This document shows positions 19,677 through 29,148 of a DNA stretch of 64,000 bases, one piece after another. The stretch is from NCBI GenBank assembly GCA_041396125.1, contig JAWKZG010000016.1, positions 69,817 through 133,816 on the forward strand. Reading direction: 5' to 3'. The DNA is from JAWKZG01 sp041396125. GTDB taxonomy: Bacteria; Pseudomonadota; Gammaproteobacteria; Competibacterales; Competibacteraceae. Within the stretch, counting starts at the first letter, position 1; every line of letters begins with the position of its first letter. Both the position numbers and the translations under genes were made by a program. Below the pieces are notes generated by a model. The model searched no databases. It had not been told where the DNA came from and saw only the letters and a list, made by a program, of their open reading frames with translations.

Positions 19677-21023
19677 ATGACAACAGACACCATCGCCGCC
19701 ATAGCCACCCCGCCTGGGCGGGGTGGTATCGGAATAGTACGGGTTTCGGGGCCGGCCACACCTGCTATTGCCAGCGTTTTATGCGGTGCATTGCCGCGTC
19801 CCCGTTACGCTGAATTGCGCGCCTTTCGGGCCGCAGATGACACGGTTATCGATCAGGGTATCGCCCTGTTTTTCCCCGCACCACATTCTTTTACCGGCGA
19901 GCCCGTGCTGGAACTGCAAGGGCATGGCGGACCGGTCGTTATGGATATGCTGCTGGCCCGGGTGCTGGAACTGGGCGCACGGCTGGCCCGACCAGGAGAA
20001 TTCACCGAACGGGCGTTTCTTAACGAGAAACTGGATTTAGCCCAGGCCGAAGCAGTCGCCGATCTGATCGAAGCCAGCACTGCTGCGGCTGCCCGTGCTG
20101 CGATGGGCTCTTTGCAGGGCGTGTTCTCGCAACAGGTCAACGCGCTGGTTGAAGGCTTAATCCAGTTACGTTTGTATGTGGAATCCGCTATCGATTTTCC
20201 GGAAGAGGAAATCGATTTCCTGTCTGATGGTCATGTCGCAACCCAACTGGGTGGATTACAAAGCCAGCTGCGCCGGTTATTGAATGAGGCCGGGCAGGGT
20301 CAGCTGCTGCGTGACGGTATGAGTATTGTTATCGCCGGGCAGCCGAATGCGGGTAAATCCAGCCTGCTGAATCAACTGGCTGGCCGCGACAGCGCGATAG
20401 TTACCGCTATCCCCGGCACCACCCGCGATGTCCTGCGCGAATATATCGATATTGATGGTATGCCACTGCGCATTATTGACACCGCCGGTCTGCGCGAGAG
20501 CAGTGATCTGGTCGAGCAGGAAGGTATTCGCCGCGCCTGGCGTGAAATTGAAACAGCAGACCGGGTTTTGCTGGTCATCGACAGTCGGGACGGTATGACT
20601 ACTGAAGATCAGGCTATCCGGGCGCGTTTGCCCGCATCAGTGCCACTCACGCTGATTCTTAACAAAATTGATTTAAGCCAGGAAACACCGGGTGAGCAGA
20701 CCGGCGACTGGGGGCCAGTCATCAAATTATCTGCCAAGACCGGCACTGGTCTGGATGTATTGCGGCAGCATCTGAAAGCCTGTATGGGCTATCAGGCCAG
20801 TGGCGAAGGCGCGTTCATTGCCCGTCGCCGGCATCTGGACGCACTGCGCCGCGCCGCCGAACAGCTGGCCAATGCGCAGGTGCAACTGGAGCAGTATCAG
20901 GCCGGTGAACTGGTCGCAGAAGAGCTGCGACTGGCCCAGAATCACCTGAGCGAAATCACCGGCGAATTCACCAGTGACGATCTACTGGGGCGCATTTTCA
21001 GCAGTTTTTGTATCGGCAAATAA
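19677..21023 (+). CDS. mnmE: tRNA uridine-5-carboxymethylaminomethyl(34) synthesis GTPase MnmE
   Basis: With MnmG, MnmE modifies the wobble uridine of tRNAs. The 448-residue product has the N-terminal folate-binding domain (IAAIATPPGRGGIGIVRVSG), the helical LARPGEFTERAFLNEKLDL, the inserted G domain with GQPNAGKSSL, PGTTRD and DTAGLRE, NKID, and the C-terminal FCIGK with the essential cysteine. GAGAAGG precedes the ATG. It closes the rpmH cluster; the next gene converges on it. Confidence 0.97.
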   Translation: MTTDTIAAIATPPGRGGIGIVRVSGPATPAIASVLCGALPRPRYAELRAFRAADDTVIDQGIALFFPAPHSFTGEPVLELQGHGGPVVMDMLLARVLELGARLARPGEFTERAFLNEKLDLAQAEAVADLIEASTAAAARAAMGSLQGVFSQQVNALVEGLIQLRLYVESAIDFPEEEIDFLSDGHVATQLGGLQSQLRRLLNEAGQGQLLRDGMSIVIAGQPNAGKSSLLNQLAGRDSAIVTAIPGTTRDVLREYIDIDGMPLRIIDTAGLRESSDLVEQEGIRRAWREIETADRVLLVIDSRDGMTTEDQAIRARLPASVPLTLILNKIDLSQETPGEQTGDWGPVIKLSAKTGTGLDVLRQHLKACMGYQASGEGAFIARRRHLDALRRAAEQLANAQVQLEQYQAGELVAEELRLAQNHLSEITGEFTSDDLLGRIFSSFCIGK

Positions 21024-21094
21024 AATAGCGAAACCCTGCTCCTTTTCAAACACACCAAATTTACAGTGTTGTTTTAAGGGGAGGTATTCCAGAT

Positions 21095-22378
21095 TTATCC
21101 TCTACTGAGCAGCAAGACCACAGCATCCCCGCCATCTGGCCGGATGCTGTTATCGTACTGCCAGCCCAGCCGGTCCGTCAGCTTTTTTGTTAACTGCAGA
21201 CCCAGCCCGAAGCCCAGATCCCCGGTCGATTCCGATTCCGATTGCTGTGCCAGCCGGTTTGATATTTTTATCTGATGGCCCTGCTGGGAAATGCATACCT
21301 CGCCCTCCCAGGTATGCTGGAAGGCATTACGCAGCAGGTTACTCAAAACAATGCGGGCGGCTGTCTCCGGCAGTGTGCAGGTGCAGGGTTCAGTTTGTAC
21401 CGAGAGCCGGACGGTTTTGCCGTCCAGCAGGTATTTCAGCTCAGTGACCAGATGCTGTACCAGCCGATCCAGCCGGACCTCGGTTTGGGGCAGGTTTTCG
21501 TTGTCATCCCGGCTCAGCCAGAGCAGGGTTTCGGTCAGATACTTCATGGTCTGGCTGGCGCGATCAATGCGTTCCAGCACGGCGGTTTCCCTGGGGTCTT
21601 GCCGGGTCTCCGGCTGCCGGCTTTTCAATTTATGCAATAGCTCGATATTACTTCGAATCACGCTGATGGGAGTGCGCAGTTCATGACTGCTATGGCGCAG
21701 GAAGGCCTGTTCCCGCTCCAGTCCCTGCTGCACCGAGATCAGGCCGCTGCGTACCAGCTCAGCAAAGTCGTTCAGATCCCGAAAGCCAAAATCCGGTACC
21801 GGTTCTACCAGGGTTTTTTCGTTCAGACTTCTGGCCCAGTTGCCGAGTCTGGAAATCGGGTAGGACGCCTTGCGAAACAGCCACCAGGCCACCAGACCCA
21901 CGGCCAGTGCGGTAGCCAGACCTATCATCAACAGCGTCGTCAGCGAACTCCGGGCGTTGTCTCTCACCATGTCCGATACCTGCTCCGGCGAGATATAGAA
22001 ACTGACGTAACGTTGCCCCTCCGGTATTGCTGTGCCGAGGTAAAAAATCAGTTTGTCAGGCCGGCCAGCCTGGGTTTCGACTCTGGTTTTATGGAGTACG
22101 CTGTTTAGGGGAGGCGGTTTGGCAATCGTGTCCCGGATGAACGCCGGTTGGTCCTCCCACTGTCGGGTTACCGAATAGCCTTGCAATGCGCTGTTCCGGT
22201 ACAGCTCCTCATTATTGAGCGGAAGGCTGGCGGCACGAACCAGATTATCGGCGACAATGGTGTCCATGCCCCCCATAAAATACCGGGCAGACAACATGCT
22301 GTAGCCAACCACCAGCACCAGGGTAATGGTGATAAACGCCAGGATCAGCGATCCCTTCAGGCTGAGATTAAGCTTCAT
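21095..22378 (-). CDS. Sensor histidine kinase of the efflux operon
   Basis: This inner-membrane kinase of about 427 residues has a first helix (LILAFITITLVLVVGYSML), a periplasmic sensor segment, a second helix near 140-160 (LTTLLMIGLATALAVGLVAWWLF), then a phospho-acceptor helix RHSSHELRTPISVIRSN (His), an N-box NLLRNAFQHTW and a G-box GDLGFGLGLQL. ATG 22378 overlaps the end of the response-regulator gene by 11 bases, so the two are coupled. It is the last gene of the five-gene operon and presumably phosphorylates the adjacent regulator. The sensed signal is unknown, but the linkage suggests a pump substrate or envelope stress. Confidence 0.9.
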   Translation of the reverse strand: MKLNLSLKGSLILAFITITLVLVVGYSMLSARYFMGGMDTIVADNLVRAASLPLNNEELYRNSALQGYSVTRQWEDQPAFIRDTIAKPPPLNSVLHKTRVETQAGRPDKLIFYLGTAIPEGQRYVSFYISPEQVSDMVRDNARSSLTTLLMIGLATALAVGLVAWWLFRKASYPISRLGNWARSLNEKTLVEPVPDFGFRDLNDFAELVRSGLISVQQGLEREQAFLRHSSHELRTPISVIRSNIELLHKLKSRQPETRQDPRETAVLERIDRASQTMKYLTETLLWLSRDDNENLPQTEVRLDRLVQHLVTELKYLLDGKTVRLSVQTEPCTCTLPETAARIVLSNLLRNAFQHTWEGEVCISQQGHQIKISNRLAQQSESESTGDLGFGLGLQLTKKLTDRLGWQYDNSIRPDGGDAVVLLLSRG

Positions 22379-23048
22379 TATCACCTTCTTGCAGGGCAAA
22401 ACCGAAACCGGGCACAGTGTGCAGCAATGGGAACGGGAAACCGGCATCCACGGCTTTGCGCAAATGATGCATATGTACCTTGAGAGCGTTGCTGTCGGGG
22501 ATGCCATCGCCCCAGACCGCGCTTTCCAGCTTTTGCCGGGGAACGGCCGCGGGCGCTTCCCGCAGCAGGGTTTCCAGCAATCGCCAGCCGGTAGGCGAGA
22601 TTTTCAGGGGCTGACCGGCACGGGTGACTTCGTGCCGGGTCAGATCCATTACCAGCTCACCGTGGCGCAGAATCCGGGCCTGGCCGCTGCGCCGGCGGGT
22701 CAGTGCCTGTACCCGTACTACCAGTTCTTCCAGCTCAAAAGGCTTGACCAGAAAGTCATCGGTGCCGGAACGGAAACCGTCCAGTTTGTCCTGCAGTCCG
22801 TCCCGGGCGGTAAGCATCAACACGGGGATATCGTGGCCCTGATCACGGATGGTGTGACACAGGGTCAGGCCATCCAGCCGGGGCAGATTAAGGTCCAGCA
22901 GCAGGGCGTCGTAGTCGTGTTCCTGCAGGAGTTGCAGCCCGTGCACACCGTTACTGGCATGATCACAGTGGATATTTTCGAGCTCCAGGTACTGCACCAC
23001 AGTAGCGGCCAGATCATGGTCATCTTCCACCAGCAACACATCTAGCAT
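22368..23048 (-). CDS. OmpR/PhoB-family response regulator
   Basis: The 226-residue two-domain regulator has receiver motifs VEDDHD, the phospho-acceptor aspartate in ALLLDLNLPRLDG, MLTAR and LVKPFELEEL. A winged-helix trans_reg_C domain follows (TRHEVTRAGQPLKISPTGWRLLETLL...). It overlaps the pump gene upstream and the kinase downstream. The gene order suggests it regulates its own operon. A compatible 11-bp-spaced direct repeat lies upstream of the first gene (28776-28792). Confidence 0.92.
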   Translation of the reverse strand: MLDVLLVEDDHDLAATVVQYLELENIHCDHASNGVHGLQLLQEHDYDALLLDLNLPRLDGLTLCHTIRDQGHDIPVLMLTARDGLQDKLDGFRSGTDDFLVKPFELEELVVRVQALTRRRSGQARILRHGELVMDLTRHEVTRAGQPLKISPTGWRLLETLLREAPAAVPRQKLESAVWGDGIPDSNALKVHMHHLRKAVDAGFPFPLLHTVPGFGFALQEGDNEA

Positions 23049-26000
23049 GGTTCAGGTTCTCCTCGGGTTGCAGGTTTCAGTCGTTTCAGGCGGATTGCGA
23101 TATCCTCCTGGATGGTGATCAGTGAGGGTATCAGGATCAGGGTAATCACGGTGGCGAACAGAATGCCATAACCCAGGGAGACGGCTGCCGGAATCAGAAA
23201 CTGGGCCTGTCGGGATGTTTCGCTGAGCAGCGGTGCAAGCCCGGCAAAAGTGGTGACCGAAGTCAGCAGCACCGGGCGCAAACGACCGGTACAGGCAGTA
23301 ATAATAGCCTGCTTCCGGCTCCGGGTTTGCCTGGATTCCTCGTTGTACTGGCTGACCAGCAACAGGCTGTCATTCACCACCACACCACTGAGCGCAATAA
23401 CCCCGTTCAGAGACAGTATGCTCAGTGACAAATCATTCAGCCAGTGGCCGAGAATAGCACCCACAATGCCGAACGGGATGGCCGTCATGATCACCACCGG
23501 CTGGATATAGGACTGCAGCGGAATCGCCAGCAGCATATAGATGGCGAGCATAGCCAGTATGAACATGCTGACCATGGATGATGAGGTTTCCTGCTGCTGT
23601 TCCGCCTCGCCGGCAAATGTGATATCCAGCCCCGGATGCTGCTGCATCAGGTCAGCGGCAATGGTCAGTTGCAGGTTGCGAACCAGTTCGGTGACCGACT
23701 GGCTATCCTTGTCCACGTCCCCGGTAATGTAGACCGCCCGTTTGCTGTCAATACGGGTAATGCTGTCTCTGGAAAAGCCGTAGGATGCGCTGGCAACTGT
23801 GGATAGCGGAACTACAGCCCCGGCAGGCGTGCGGACATTGGCATTCATCACGCTGGCGGCGCTGGCACGATCGGACTCGGATAGCGAACCTTCACTTCCA
23901 CCTCGTCACTGCCACGCTGGTAGCGCTGGACCACCTGACCGCTGAAAGCCTGATAGACCTGGGTCGCCAGTTCATCGGTGGTCATGCCCAGCGCCTTGCC
24001 CTGTTCAGTCAGTTGCAGATTCAGCTGGGGCTGGGTGGGGGTCAGGTTGTCATCCAGCCCGCTGACCGCAGGAAGGCCCTGCAGGTGTTTCTTCAGGTCG
24101 GCACCGGCCTGGTAGAGGACATCATCATCGCTTGAGCGCAGTTCGATCCGCAGGGCATCCACCATCCTGCGGGCACTTTGCACGCTCAGCGTTTTTACCC
24201 CTTCCGGAAGCCCGGCCTGCTGTCGCCACAGACGGGTAAACTGGTCCAGGGTATAGGAGAATCTGTCAGTCAGCTCCACGGTGACAGAACCGCTTTGATC
24301 GGCCTCGGAAACCACCTGCAGGTTGGCAATGGCCAGCTCTTCGGCACCGGATTTCTCCCGCAAGACCTGGTCTGTTGCATAGGCCCTGGACTCCAGCAGA
24401 CGCAGGGCATTATGGGTCAGGCCATAGCTGGCATCCTTGTGCATGGTCACACTAGCGGTCACCGTCTGGCCGGGTACGTCCGGGAAAAAACTCATGCGTA
24501 CCGTACCGTTAAAAGGCATAGCGATCACTAATACCATGATACCGATGCCGAACAATACCACGGCATAGCGGTGAATAATGGCCTGTCCGATGACCGGTGT
24601 GTAGACCCGGCGATTGAACCAGGACAGGGCTGCATCTGCCGCATTCTGTATTTTCTGCCAGCCGGTCGTGAACCAGTGGCTGCGTTTGCCGTTCCGCTGC
24701 GTATTCAGATGGGCAAGATGGGCCGGCAGGATCAGCTTGGATTCCACGACCGACAGCAGCAGGCAGATAGCAACCACTAAGGCGAACTGGGCATACAACT
24801 CCCCCAGCATGCCGCTGATCTGCGATAAGGACGCAAAAGCCGCGACGGTGGTAAACACACCAAACAGCGTAGGCACGGCCACTTTCAGCGTACCGCGCAC
24901 GGTGTTGGCCAGGGTATCGCCATACTTCTCTCGGGTGGCATAGACGCTTTCACCCACCACCACCGCGTCGTCGACTACGATCCCCAGCGCCATGATAAAG
25001 CCGAAAGTAGTGAACTCGTTCAGAGACAGGTCGGCAAAGCTCGAACCCATAAAAAACAGCGTGCCGAAGAAAATAAACGGCAGGCCCATGGCCACCCAGA
25101 AGGCTACCGTCAGGTTCAGAAAAACCGCCAGCAGCAGAAATACCAGCGCGATCCCCATCACGGCATTCTTTACCAGTAATGACAAGCGGCTGATAATGTT
25201 TTCGCTGCTGTCATTCCAGCTTGCCAGTTCGACACCGTCAGGCAGAGAGCCGTTGACGTGCCATTGTTCGACGACCTGTTCGGTGGCTTCCACGGAGCGA
25301 ATGACATCGTCGTCACCGGTACTGATCACTTCCAGCGCCAGGCTCTCATGACCATCAAAACGGGACAGCACCGGCGTGGTGTCATCGAAGGTGTCACGGA
25401 TGCTTGCAACATCCCCCAGCGTCACGGTGCCATGATCCGCACTGGTGATTAGCGGAATCCTGGCAAACTCGGTCGCGTAGTAGGCCTGCTCCGAGGCTTT
25501 GAGCTGCAGGTACAGGCGTTCGTCCCGAAGGATTGCGGTGGCGGTGTTGGAAGAAAACTGGTTGATGGCATCCTGTACATCGGCCAGGGACAGACCAAAA
25601 GCCTGCAGACGTACTTCATCGATTTCCACCGACATCACCGGATCAACCCAGCCGGAGTATTCCACACTATTGATATCCGACTGTGCCAGCAGGTCGGCTT
25701 TCAGCCGCTCGCCCAGTTGCTGCAAGGTATGTCGGCCAACATCACCATACAGCTGCAGGGTAATGGCGTGCGCTTCCCGCAGTTTTTTCTCCACGATGGG
25801 ATTCTCGGCATCGGCCGGAAAATTGGAGATGGCATCCACCTCGTTTTTAACGTCCCGCAGCAGGGTATCCATGTCGTAATCAGACTGGCGTTCAACCTCG
25901 ACCGTTACCCCTTTGCTGTTGGAGGTGCTGGTGATGGACTTGATACCGGTGACCCCTTCCAGGGCATCCTCGATTTTTATAGCGACGCCTTCCTCGCTCT

Positions 26001-26193
26001 GCTGGGCAGAGCCGCTGAGGTAAGTGACCGAGACCGACAGACTGCGTGGCTCTGCCTCCGGAAAAGCTTCCTTGCGCAGGTCACCCACGGTTAGCAGGCC
26101 GGCTAAAATTATCATTATCAACAGCAGATTGGCAGCGACCGGATTGTTGGCAAACCAGGGGATAATGCCGCTCAGTTTACTCTGGTCAGTCAT
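23042..26193 (-). pseudogene. RND efflux permease, HAE1-type (one frameshift)
   Basis: This inner-membrane proton-driven pump subunit (AcrB-like) would have about 1,050 residues. The first 780 residues start with IIPWFANNPVAANLLLIMIILAG and include TM4 with the paired aspartates of the proton relay (GIVVDDAVVVGESVYA) and the first porter domain. The remaining 269 residues carry the second half's VMTAIPFGIVGAILGHWL and NDSLLLVSQYN. Coding moves from one frame to the next at about 23876-23880, where CCGGAG appears as CCGAG. One base there would restore YPESDRASAASVMNANVR. The stop (TGA) then falls just where the second piece begins. Sequencing error or a real inactivation are both possible. Confidence 0.88.
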
Positions 26194-27358
26194 GAAGCTG
26201 CTCCTGCACAGGTTGCACTTTCATCCCTTCGCTGTAGTTACTCAGGGGCTGGATGACCACCTGGGCTGTAGCGGCGGTATTTTCCGGTGGTTCGAGGTAA
26301 ATGTATTGCTGGTCCAGGAAGCGGATCTTCGCCGGATGGGCGGCAAGCAGCTTGTTCTCGTCCACGGTCCAGATCTCGCCGCGCTGACTCAGCGCCGACG
26401 CTGGCAGTTGCCAGAGGCCGTCCACCGCCCGACCGGGGATGGTAGCCTGCAGGAAGGTGCCCGGATACAGCGGCGGCTCCTGTTGCAAGGGCTTAGCTAC
26501 AGCCACGATCAGAGACCGTTGCCGGGTTTCACTATTCAGGTTTTTTTCGGTACGAATGGCCGTACCGGACCAGCGCTGGCCGGTTTCCACCTGGAGCAGT
26601 TCCACCTCATAATCCCCGGACACCAGTTCACTTTCTGCCGGCAGGGCGGACCAGTCTGCCGCTGATAATGGAATGCTGATTTCCACCACGTCAGTGCTCA
26701 TCAGCTGGCCAATTTCGCTGCCGGCCTGGACATAACTGCCGGGGGCAATAGCGCGACTGATCACAAGGGCATCGAAAGGGGCCTCGATCCGGGTACTGGC
26801 CAGGTTTTCCTGCGCTGCTGCGACCGCTTGTGTCGCACTGTCCAGGGCTGATTTGGCGGCTGCCAGCTGGGGTTCGTGCAGCACCAGGGGCGACAAGGGA
26901 TCACCTTTCAGACCGGATGATGCCCATTCTTGTTTGGCCTGCTGATATTCCTGTTGCTCTTCCAGATAGCTGACCCTGGCGCTGGCTTCGGTATTCCGGG
27001 CAGCGGCCAGCTCTGCCTGCCACTGGCTGTCTTCCAAAGTAGCCAGAACTTGACCTTTGCTAATCAGACGACCCGTTTCGAAATGGTCGTCGATGGCGCT
27101 CACCTGGCCGCTGATGCGACTGCTCAAGGTCAGCTCAAAACGGGTTTCGGCGCTGCCTACACCTTCAATATGTGCCTGGTGCGTGCCGGCAGTGACTTCC
27201 AGTACGGCAACCGTTGGCACCTGGACGGCCTGGGCCTGTGCTGTTGACGCCATGGCGGCCTGATTTGCAGCCATGCGAACATGGTTGAAAATAAATGCAG
27301 CCGCCAATGAAAAAACAGCCAGCAAAAAGACTATTCGGCGAAGGTTTTTACGGCTCAT
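26186..27358 (-). CDS. RND efflux periplasmic adaptor (membrane fusion protein)
   Basis: The adaptor (390 residues, HlyD/AcrA family) bridges the pump and the outer-membrane channel. It has an N-terminal membrane anchor (IVFLLAVFSLAAAFIFNHV), a lipoyl-type half motif (GQVLATLEDSQW), an alpha-helical hairpin of about 90 residues rich in Ala/Gln, the second lipoyl half (APFDALVISRAIAPGSYVQAG) and a beta-barrel domain. It overlaps its neighbours by 4 and 8 bases, so it is translationally coupled. Confidence 0.92.
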   Translation of the reverse strand: MSRKNLRRIVFLLAVFSLAAAFIFNHVRMAANQAAMASTAQAQAVQVPTVAVLEVTAGTHQAHIEGVGSAETRFELTLSSRISGQVSAIDDHFETGRLISKGQVLATLEDSQWQAELAAARNTEASARVSYLEEQQEYQQAKQEWASSGLKGDPLSPLVLHEPQLAAAKSALDSATQAVAAAQENLASTRIEAPFDALVISRAIAPGSYVQAGSEIGQLMSTDVVEISIPLSAADWSALPAESELVSGDYEVELLQVETGQRWSGTAIRTEKNLNSETRQRSLIVAVAKPLQQEPPLYPGTFLQATIPGRAVDGLWQLPASALSQRGEIWTVDENKLLAAHPAKIRFLDQQYIYLEPPENTAATAQVVIQPLSNYSEGMKVQPVQEQLHD

Positions 27359-28713
27359 GCGGGTACTCCCAGCCCCAGGGCCAGTGCCAGGGTGATGCGG
27401 TTATCCAGGCGGTTGTACGTGAGGGTATCGAGCTGGGCTTCCAGGTCGTAGGTCTGCTGTTGCACAATCAACAGTTCCAGAATAGTGGTGTTACCGGCCC
27501 GGTATTTGTCCTGGTAGCGGCTCAGAGTCAGTTGTGCTTTTTCCAGAGCCTGACGGATATAGGCCTGCCGGTCAGTCAGTGCCAGCTCGCGGGCCAGCGC
27601 GTTTCGAACTTCTTCGACGGCCGTCAGCATTGTTTCCCGATACTTTTGATACTGGATGGCGGTTTCCAGCTCGGCGATCTCCGCCGCCGCTTTCAGCTTG
27701 CCGCCCTGAAACAGGGGTGCTGTCAGCTGGCCGAGCAGCGACCATACCGGATCGGTCAGCAACGCCTCGGCAGGCGAGTCAGCCATATCTTCCAGGGCGG
27801 CCTGCAAATTGATACTGGGCAACAGTTCCTTATAGGCGACGCTGGCGCTGTAATCGGCAGCCGCAATGGCGTACCAGGCGGATTGCAGATCCGGGCGGCG
27901 GGCCAGGGTTTGTTCCGGCAACTCTGCCAGCGGGCGTACCACCTGTGGATAAGCGTCCGGCACCTTGTAGCGGTCATCGTCCACCCGCCCCAGCAGCGTG
28001 TTCAGTGTCCGTTCCCCCTGCTCAATGGCTTGCTCCAACTCCCGCACCGAGGCCTGGGTGCTGAATGTGGCGCTGCGGGCGCTGTCCAGATCATCCAGCG
28101 AGCCAAGTCCGCGCTGATAGCGTTGCAGAATCAGCTGTTCGTTCAATGCCAGAGTGGCCAGACGTCGCTGCTCAATCGCCAGTGAGCGCTTTTGCGCGAC
28201 CAGATCGAGCCAGCTGCTCATCACCTCGGCGGCCAGGGTATCCCGGGCCGCCTGATAAGTGGCCCGTTGCTGGAAGGCGGTTTGTTCCGCAGCGTTGATG
28301 CCGTCTTCAATCTGTTGCCACAAATCCAGCTGCCAGCTCAGGCTGACGGCCCCGGTGTATTGGCTGTCCGAGTCCTCGGTATCGCCACCACTGAAATCTG
28401 CGGACAGCGCCGGATAGCGGTCGCCACTACTCTGGCGCAGTCCGGCCCGGCTTTGTTCCAGTACCAGCAGGGTTTGCTGTAAACCGGGATTGTTGCTCAA
28501 AGCTTCTGTCACCAGAGTTTGCAGCTCCGGGCTGTCGATCAGGTCGGTCAGTCTGACCGTGGACGCAGGTACTATGATGTCGCCCTGCCAGACTGGAACT
28601 TCCTTGGGTAAATCACTGGCCTGTGCCAGATAATCCTGTTGTCCACCTGTGGTCGCGCAACCAGCTAGTAGGGCCAGGGCAAGTACCGGTAATGAAAAGT
28701 AATAGGTTTGCAT
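27355..28713 (-). CDS. Outer-membrane efflux lipoprotein (NodT/TolC family)
   Basis: This 452-residue outer-membrane factor forms the exit duct. The N-terminus has a lipoprotein signal with the lipobox LAGC (Cys about 19). Two OEP repeats follow, with typical SLSWQLDLWQQIEDGINAAE, RRPDLQSAWYAIAAADYSA and TAPLFQGGKLKAAAEIAE. It is the promoter-proximal gene of the operon (outer-membrane factor - adaptor - pump - regulator - kinase). Confidence 0.92.
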   Translation of the reverse strand: MQTYYFSLPVLALALLAGCATTGGQQDYLAQASDLPKEVPVWQGDIIVPASTVRLTDLIDSPELQTLVTEALSNNPGLQQTLLVLEQSRAGLRQSSGDRYPALSADFSGGDTEDSDSQYTGAVSLSWQLDLWQQIEDGINAAEQTAFQQRATYQAARDTLAAEVMSSWLDLVAQKRSLAIEQRRLATLALNEQLILQRYQRGLGSLDDLDSARSATFSTQASVRELEQAIEQGERTLNTLLGRVDDDRYKVPDAYPQVVRPLAELPEQTLARRPDLQSAWYAIAAADYSASVAYKELLPSINLQAALEDMADSPAEALLTDPVWSLLGQLTAPLFQGGKLKAAAEIAELETAIQYQKYRETMLTAVEEVRNALARELALTDRQAYIRQALEKAQLTLSRYQDKYRAGNTTILELLIVQQQTYDLEAQLDTLTYNRLDNRITLALALGLGVPA

Positions 28714-28775
28714 CAGAGTCCTGTCAGAAGCAAAGTTGTTCGAATCAAGTTTGCGGACAGGATAGGGAGAGGAGG

Positions 28776-28792
28776 GTTAAGAGGGGGTTAAA
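28776..28792 (-). promoter_or_regulatory. Putative OmpR-family direct repeat upstream of efflux operon
   Basis: On the minus strand TTTAAC-CCCCT-CTTAAC gives two near-identical hexamers 11 bp apart, about 65-80 bp before the first gene. This is the spacing and sequence style of PmrA/QseB-type OmpR-family sites. A 7-bp inverted repeat TCCTGTC/GACAGGA (28719-28725 and 28756-28762) lies between it and the start codon. Binding by the operon's own regulator is inferred. Confidence 0.45.
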
Positions 28793-28884
28793 TGGTTAGG
28801 CGGGGTTGGGCAGGTTTTGTTTTTATCCTCTGTGGCGATTTAGTGTTAATTCATGAAGGGGAGAAATATACCCGTCAGATCAAT

Positions 28885-29148
28885 CTATCCAAGAATAAAC
28901 TGAGCTTTTAGTCTGTTCAGAAGTTGAATTTCATCTGATGACACTGGCAGAAAATGATCCTTCCGAGTCTTTACCCACTCTGACAACTCATCGTCACCCT
29001 CGGTGATCTCATCATAGATAGTGCTGATACTGGCTAATGCAGAGGCGGCGTACTGCCGATCTAGCCAATCCCAGTAAGCTGGGCAGAAGCTCATTTGATA
29101 ATGCAAATTCTTGGCCTGGATGTAGGTATTGGCGTCCAGCAAATACAT
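28885..29148 (-). pseudogene. Truncated DUF4411 (PIN-like) protein, partner of ImmA
   Basis: The product has 87 residues and starts MYLLDANTYIQAKNLHYQ, followed by PAYWDWLDRQY, YDEITEGDDELSEWV and DHFLPVSSDEI. This is the N-terminal half of DUF4411, a PIN-like nuclease-type family usually about 160 residues long. The first acidic residue (D of LLDANT) is kept. The second half, with the DPWLIA-type segment and remaining acidic residues, is absent, and no other frame downstream restores it. The ATG overlaps the TGA of the upstream HTH-protease gene, the standard arrangement for this toxin-antitoxin-like pair. It is probably inactive. Confidence 0.7.

Noticed and set aside
23042..26193. Two separate RND permease genes
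   Set aside because: The pieces join exactly within one porter domain after restoring one base; together they equal the family length.
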